From Candidatus Zixiibacteriota bacterium (GTDB lineage Bacteria > Zixibacteria > MSB-5A5 > GN15 > FEB-12): a stretch of DNA of 9,830 nt. Made by a program: the position numbers and the translations under genes. The stretch lies in contig JAMPYH010000072.1 in the NCBI GenBank assembly GCA_023700785.1, forward strand, positions 1 through 9,830, given 5' to 3'. Numbering within the stretch: position 1 is the stretch's first letter; every line of letters begins with the position of its first letter. Under the pieces are notes generated by a model. That model worked only from the letters and a program-made list of their open reading frames with translations, ran no database searches and was not told the origin of the DNA. This document shows, in pieces, positions 5,267 through 9,830 of this stretch.

Positions 5267-5551
5267 TCCGCAAACGGCTGTTCAGTTTTTGCACGTTACT
5301 TGCAACTGATTGCAGGTGAATAAATAAGCGGAAATGTTTGTCGTATCCTGGGGAGACTCGATCAAAGGTCACCGACGCGGATGGTCAATCTCTTACATAC
5401 AACTGTATGTGGCACAAGTTGGTGTCATATTAGGGGAAGGTAAACCCGAGCGGTCCGGCCCGGAGCAAAGAAACAGTGCCAGCTTGTTGCCAGAGGCACA
5501 AAGTTTGCTCTGCGTAAAGAGTTACACTGGAGGGTGGAGTTATGCACAGGG
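5267..5551 (+). other. Leader / upstream region of the surface-protein gene
   Basis: These 285 bases contain no gene. Just after folD there is a T5 run (5286-5290) but only 3-bp stems, so no convincing terminator. An AT-rich stretch with TTGCAA (5300-5305) and TAAATA (5321-5326, 15-base spacing) is a weak promoter candidate. Further on are a 16-bp palindrome (5395-5410) and a GTGCC/GGCAC inverted repeat (about 5477-5500). The region ends in a strong purine tract, GGAGGGTGGAG (5529-5539). A long leader of this kind could carry regulation, but I recognise no riboswitch class. Confidence 0.45.
5395..5410. promoter_or_regulatory. Operator-like palindrome
   Basis: ACATACA and TGTATGT form a perfect 7-bp inverted repeat around the two bases AC. 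The spacing is too tight for a full RNA hairpin, although 6 bp with a 4-base loop is possible. It resembles a dimeric repressor or activator site. It lies about 155 bases upstream of the surface-protein start. No regulator gene is in the window. Confidence 0.3.
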
Positions 5552-8500
5552 ATGTTTGGCTGGATGAATATGCGAGCCGTATCTATATCGTTTTTTTTGG
5601 GTGTCGTCGCGCTCGCATTGCTATGCCCGGTTAGCGCGGTTGCTCAGGGAGCTTCGACCAGTCTTGACCGGATCGTGATGGAGATCGGGACCCAACAGAT
5701 CGTCGGTCGAACCCTGATCGGCAACGCCCGCCTGCTGTTGTACGGCGTAGAATCTCTTCAGGTTGATTACGACCTCTCCCTTAACAAGATCACCATGTCC
5801 GCCACGAATGGCGGGATGCTTCCGGGAGTGCTGAACAATCCACTCTGGTGCGACAGCGGGATAATCGATCTCGCCGCGATCGGTATGCGCTACTCCGGAC
5901 CATCGGGGCTGGTGCAGGTCACCGCTACCAATGATTCGGGGGTCAATACAACATCGCCGATCATCTCTTTCAACGGATACGACATCCTACAGGTCTTCGA
6001 TTTTAAGTATGATCCTTTCACGCATCTCTTCTCCGGGCACCCGGTAACAGCGCGAGCGGTGGTGCGGAATGGCGGGTCGCTTCGTGCGGAGACCAACCCG
6101 TCATTGCGCAGTTCGTTCAAATCAGGGGGCGGATCGGTGCGGGTCTTTTTCAGCCCGGATGATTCCGGCGCGGTGGACACCATCCCGATCACGCTAAACA
6201 CCACTGGCCTCGCCTCCGGCCTGGATACGCTTGTCCTCGAACTGGAAGCTACCTACCGGATCGATACGACGCTCTATACGTCCCGATTTGTACAGAACAT
6301 CCCGATGATCATCTATCCGTTGGCGTCGATCGACCTCCAGAACAACGCGCTCTCGCCCGACTCCGTGTATGCCGGGGCGGAGTTTCCGCTTGGACTCTCG
6401 ATCAACGCGCCCGGGTTCGAGGGGCCGATCGACAGCAACTATCTGAAAGTTGATCTGCTGTATGGGCTGAACGACGCGCAATCTACCACGATCTTCGAAG
6501 GAACTCCCGATCCGACATCGGTCCTTCTCAACGTGATCGACTATACCAACCTTCCCGCGCGAATCAGCCTCGCCGCCGGTCTGTTGCCCGGGTGGTATCA
6601 TCTGCGGACCAATTATAGTTTGATCTCGGGAGCGTCGGTGTTCAGCCTGACCAATCTGGTCGCGGACTCGATCTACATTCTCCCGTTCACGTCGCCGCAA
6701 TATGTGCCGGAGACATTCGCTCCGGAGACAGTGGCCGCCGGCGGGTTTACCTCCTTCAGGTTTGACTTAAGTGTCACTGACGTAGATTCGCTGCTCATAG
6801 ATCCGGTCCCGGGAAGGGCAACCTTGACTGTGGTCAGTTCGACATCTGGTTTTACTTCCACGACGCCACTGCTGATCCCTGGCAATGTGCTTCATCCGGG
6901 CCGCAATACGGTCATTGCGAGCCAGATGTTCATTCCGGCTTCGGAGTTGGATAAAGATCTGACGGTATCATCGACGCTTTTCTATCGCCAGTCCGGACCC
7001 AGCTACCTTCAATTTACGACTGATTTCGACAGCCAACTGGTACGGGTGCAACCGTTGCCGATCGCGCAGGTAGTGCTGACCCGTTCGATCGCGCCCAACG
7101 CACCGATCGTCAACGTCAATCAGCCTTACTTTATCCGCACGCGCGTGGCCAACGTCTCAACCCGGACGCTCGATTCGCTCGTGATCCGGATCTTCTCGGA
7201 CGGTACCTCGATAGACACCTTGTACGACACGATCGCGACGATCGCGCCGCAGGATACCGCGACCATTGATTTTCCAGTAACGCCTCATGAGGCCAATCCG
7301 GAAGAGGTCTTCCGAGTCGAGATCGTTTCGACGCATCATGGCCAGTTACCGCCGACTGATAATATCGCGACAGTGCGAGTGGAGACTCCCGCGAATCTTC
7401 AGGTCACCAATGAACTAAAGCTCACCGCGGGGCCGCAGCATTTTGTCGAGACTGGCGCGCCGTTCATTCTGAGCGTGTCGATGGTTAAGTTTGGGCAGTC
7501 CGCCGTGACCGAGGGGCAGTACCACTTGTCAACACAGGGGCTGGACCTTGGCTTACCGGACATCATTTCCGGACGGGATACCATCGGCGATATCTTCCCG
7601 GATCAGCAGATAGATTTCGAACTGACCGCGCCCAATTTCGACACGACTTTTACCCTTCGATTCACTTTGACCAAACGTCCTACCGACCTCAATACCGCCC
7701 AACCGGCAGGTTTTTCCGGCGATTCGACATTCGCTTATATCATTCGAGTGGCATCGACAGACGCGGCCCTGTTTGTCAGCCCGACAGCGACACCCGCCGC
7801 TCCGGTCTACTCAGGGCAAAACGCAGAGTTGTTCAGATTGGATCTCACCAATCTCGCGCAGACCGAGGTTAACCGCTTTTCGCTGGATTCGATCCGACTG
7901 CAGTTTCAAGACAAGCATGGCGACCCGCTGGCGGTCCACGAGGCAATCAACCCGACCACGCTCGCGTTTTGGGATAACGGCACCAAGCTAACCACGGCCG
8001 GCGTTGACGGCGACATGGTGACCTTGAAGTTTGATGCTTACGAGATCCCCGCGGATGTATCTAAATCGATCTGGCTTCGGGGAAACATTTCTGCGGACGC
8101 TGGTGGCGCGTTTGGGATCCGGCTGGACACATCTGATGTTTGGGCGACCTATCTGGATGGTCCGGCTCAGGGGGATGACGCTCCGGTCAACGCACCGCCC
8201 AACGGCGGATATATCCTCGAGCGGTTTTACTCTGTTTCCGGCCCGACACTGGCGCAATCTTTTATCATCGAAGATAACCCATGGCATCCCGGGACCAGTC
8301 CGGCTCGATTCGCTTACACGCTCACGCAGGAAAGCGCGCTTGAGTTTAGGGTCTTTACGCTTGGGGGCGAGCAAGTATTCATCAATCGGATCAATTCCGG
8401 TGCATCGCCGCTGACGACGCCGGGAGCGCATATTTTAGAATGGGACGGGCTGAACGGCGAAGGACAGATGGTCCATGACGGCGTCTATATCGTCTCGCTC

Positions 8501-8554
8501 TACCTGCTTCGCACAGGCGAGGAGGCCCGAATCAAAGTGGCGGTGCTGAAATGA
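5552..8554 (+). CDS. Large secreted surface protein with C-terminal FlgD-Ig / T9SS-sorting-like domain
   Basis: About 1000 residues. An N-terminal signal peptide (MNMRAVSISF core, then GVVALALLCPVSAVAQG) is followed by a beta-rich, D/T/S/P-rich ectodomain without membrane segments. Residues about 507-610 resemble a CARDB/Ig-like adhesion module (VVLTRSIAPNAPIVNVNQPY onward, with TDNIATVRVETP at its end), and further Ig-like segments fill 610-900. The last 90 residues, from DNPWHPGTSPARFAYTLTQ (908-926) through LEWDGLNGEGQMVHDGVYIV to RIKVAVLK, match the FlgD-Ig pattern (NPxxP, then WDGxxxxGxxxxxGVY). That pattern also underlies many type IX secretion C-terminal signals. No enzyme motif is visible; an adhesive or structural role is inferred. 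Starts at 5534 (GTG), 5552, 5564 and 5570 are all in frame. I chose 5552 as the ATG nearest the GGTGGAG tract, though 5564 or 5570 gives the neatest signal peptide. The stop overlaps the next gene's ATG. Confidence 0.88.
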   Translation: MFGWMNMRAVSISFFLGVVALALLCPVSAVAQGASTSLDRIVMEIGTQQIVGRTLIGNARLLLYGVESLQVDYDLSLNKITMSATNGGMLPGVLNNPLWCDSGIIDLAAIGMRYSGPSGLVQVTATNDSGVNTTSPIISFNGYDILQVFDFKYDPFTHLFSGHPVTARAVVRNGGSLRAETNPSLRSSFKSGGGSVRVFFSPDDSGAVDTIPITLNTTGLASGLDTLVLELEATYRIDTTLYTSRFVQNIPMIIYPLASIDLQNNALSPDSVYAGAEFPLGLSINAPGFEGPIDSNYLKVDLLYGLNDAQSTTIFEGTPDPTSVLLNVIDYTNLPARISLAAGLLPGWYHLRTNYSLISGASVFSLTNLVADSIYILPFTSPQYVPETFAPETVAAGGFTSFRFDLSVTDVDSLLIDPVPGRATLTVVSSTSGFTSTTPLLIPGNVLHPGRNTVIASQMFIPASELDKDLTVSSTLFYRQSGPSYLQFTTDFDSQLVRVQPLPIAQVVLTRSIAPNAPIVNVNQPYFIRTRVANVSTRTLDSLVIRIFSDGTSIDTLYDTIATIAPQDTATIDFPVTPHEANPEEVFRVEIVSTHHGQLPPTDNIATVRVETPANLQVTNELKLTAGPQHFVETGAPFILSVSMVKFGQSAVTEGQYHLSTQGLDLGLPDIISGRDTIGDIFPDQQIDFELTAPNFDTTFTLRFTLTKRPTDLNTAQPAGFSGDSTFAYIIRVASTDAALFVSPTATPAAPVYSGQNAELFRLDLTNLAQTEVNRFSLDSIRLQFQDKHGDPLAVHEAINPTTLAFWDNGTKLTTAGVDGDMVTLKFDAYEIPADVSKSIWLRGNISADAGGAFGIRLDTSDVWATYLDGPAQGDDAPVNAPPNGGYILERFYSVSGPTLAQSFIIEDNPWHPGTSPARFAYTLTQESALEFRVFTLGGEQVFINRINSGASPLTTPGAHILEWDGLNGEGQMVHDGVYIVSLYLLRTGEEARIKVAVLK

Positions 8555-9830
8555 GCTGGCGGCGAACGATATTGTTGTGCATGGCGCTGACCGCAATGTG
8601 CGCGGGCGGTTTGCTGGCCGATGACGCCGGAGTTGAGTCGCCGTTTGTGCTCGGTTCAGGCGCTCGGGCGTTGGGGATGGGCGGGGCGGTCGTCGCCTTG
8701 CCGCTTGACGGATCGACAGTCTATTACAATCCGGCCGGACTGCCGCGCCTGCAACAGCAGGATCTCTCGTTCATGCATATGAGTCTTTTCGAAGGGACGC
8801 TTTATGACGTCGCTTCCTGGGCATCGCCGGTCAACAGTGTCGGCGGTTTTGGCGCGTCGTTTATGAGGATCGGCACCGACGATATCATTCGCCGACAGGA
8901 CTTTGTCGAACGCGGGAGATTTGACTACTCTTCGTGGCAGTTCCTGTTGGCATACGGACGTACCTTTGGCAGCCGCTTTTCAGCGGGTATGACCTTTAAG
9001 GTGCTGAACTCATCGATCGATAACCTCTCCGATTACGGGTTGGGACTGGATGCCGGTGTGCAGGTGAGTATTGTAGAGCACCTCTCGCTTGGCGCGGTCG
9101 CGCGCGATCTGCTTCCACCGCAACTGACACTCGATTCACTCGCTGAGGATGCCCCAAGAACTTTCGCCGGAGGCGTGGGACTTGACCAGGTCCCGTTGTC
9201 AGGGTCAGTCGCGCTCAGCGCGGCAATGGACTTCGAGAAGATCGAAAACCGCAAGGCGCGACTGCACGCCGGAGCCGAACTTGTGTTTGTCGGCAAATAC
9301 GCTCTGCGTGGCGGATATGATCGGGACAACCTTACATTCGGCGCCGGGCTCGCGTATGGCCGTATCAAGGTTGACTACGCCTACAAGGTTATGGAGTATA
9401 TCGAGGATAGCCATCGCTTTTCGCTTTCGATCCTGATCGGTCCATCGGTCTCAGAGCAGGAGCAGCGTCGCCAGCAGGCGGAAGAACAGCGCGGGACGAT
9501 CATGCTCAAGGGTGAACGGGAGCGCCAGCTCCAGTATTTCAGGTCGAAGGCTGACACGTTTTACCAGCGACTCGAGCTCGACTCCGCGCTCAACTACTAT
9601 CAACGCGCGCTGGCCTTCGACGAATCAAATGAGGAGATCCTCGGTACGATCGGCGCGATCCAGAATGTTCAGCGCATACAGGCTGAGAAGATTCGCAAGT
9701 TCGAGGAAGGCCAGAAAGAACAGGAGCAATTTGTCAATACCTACTACGAGCAGGCTCGGCTGTTCTACGCGAAGAAATACTACCCGGCGGCTCTCGACCT
9801 GGTCAATCTGGTGCTCGACATCGATCCTAC
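8551..9830 (+). CDS. PorV/PorQ-like outer-membrane protein with TPR tail, 3' end missing
   Basis: An open frame of 426 codons runs to the window edge. Residues 1-23 are a signal peptide (MSWRRTILLC onward, cleavage near LLA-DDAG). Residues 35-64 carry the PorV/PorQ signature GSGARALGMGGAVVALPLDG then STVYYNPAGL. Alternating strands to about residue 296 make a beta-barrel related to FadL, ending SHRFSLSILIGPSV. A Q/E/R-rich coiled coil (about 297-335) leads into TPR-like helices with LDSALNYYQRALAFDESNEE (from 343) and YYPAALDLVNLVLDIDP (about 409-425). PorV is the outer-membrane shuttle of type IX secretion in Bacteroidetes. Whether this homologue does the same is inference. Its periplasmic TPR tail is unlike plain PorV and suggests contact with other periplasmic partners. 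The ATGA overlap with the preceding surface-protein gene implies an operon with coupled translation. No separate ribosome binding site is obvious. Confidence 0.93.
   Translation, partial: MSWRRTILLCMALTAMCAGGLLADDAGVESPFVLGSGARALGMGGAVVALPLDGSTVYYNPAGLPRLQQQDLSFMHMSLFEGTLYDVASWASPVNSVGGFGASFMRIGTDDIIRRQDFVERGRFDYSSWQFLLAYGRTFGSRFSAGMTFKVLNSSIDNLSDYGLGLDAGVQVSIVEHLSLGAVARDLLPPQLTLDSLAEDAPRTFAGGVGLDQVPLSGSVALSAAMDFEKIENRKARLHAGAELVFVGKYALRGGYDRDNLTFGAGLAYGRIKVDYAYKVMEYIEDSHRFSLSILIGPSVSEQEQRRQQAEEQRGTIMLKGERERQLQYFRSKADTFYQRLELDSALNYYQRALAFDESNEEILGTIGAIQNVQRIQAEKIRKFEEGQKEQEQFVNTYYEQARLFYAKKYYPAALDLVNLVLDIDP

Noticed and set aside
5267..5295. Possible intrinsic terminator after folD (T5 run at 5286-5290)
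   Set aside because: Only 3-bp stems can be drawn before the T run, too weak to call.
5435..5505. Resemblance to a c-di-GMP-I (GEMM) riboswitch: GGTAAACC, then a GC-rich segment, then GGAGCAAAG
   Set aside because: The second half of the motif (the tetraloop-receptor helix and the GGTAGC-like strand) is not present and the first stem pairs poorly. A covariance search would settle it, but I cannot support the call.
6194..6700. 168-codon minus-strand open frame opposite the large surface-protein gene
   Set aside because: Arginine-rich low-complexity shadow frame, typical of antisense reading of a GC-rich gene.

Overview
The window looks like a chromosomal segment of a Gram-negative bacterium from the FCB side of the tree, most plausibly a candidate phylum such as Zixibacteria. 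This placement is inference. It rests on a PorV/PorQ-like outer-membrane barrel with a TPR tail, a ~1000-residue secreted surface protein ending in a FlgD-Ig / type IX-sorting-like domain, and the mix of housekeeping genes. No rRNA, tRNA, CRISPR array, transposase or phage gene is visible.

Left part (1-2920) is a loose collection of small genes. At the left edge is the minus-strand start of a secreted protein that loses its frame after about 50 codons. Next comes a plus-strand single-module VOC (CatE-like) protein at 649-1143. Three minus-strand genes follow, each with a good ribosome binding site: a 92-residue three-helix membrane protein (1166-1444), a PhnB-like VOC protein (1643-2110) and a 188-residue four-helix membrane protein of unknown role (2354-2920). 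The gaps between them (198 and 243 bp) suggest separate transcription units.

The middle part (2921-5266) opens with a 435-bp gap carrying two good sigma70-like promoters on the plus strand. These are followed by the conserved metallophosphoesterase YmdB (3356-4186) and then FolD (4382-5266). The YmdB-FolD spacer holds two copies of a REP-like double-hairpin repeat in opposite orientation. A third, diverged copy lies at 2237-2281, next to a set of overlapping inverted repeats with pseudoknot geometry (2301-2335).

The right part (5267-9830) is a surface-protein locus. A roughly 285-bp leader contains a near-perfect 16-bp palindrome. It precedes a 1000-residue exported protein built from beta-rich/CARDB-like segments and a C-terminal FlgD-Ig-like domain. 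This gene overlaps by ATGA the start of a PorV/PorQ-like barrel with a coiled-coil/TPR extension, which runs off the window. The overlap implies translational coupling of a secreted, possibly T9SS-sorted protein with an outer-membrane partner. The start of the large gene is odd: the best-placed Shine-Dalgarno points to an ATG in another frame, and a T8 tract lies in the signal-peptide core.
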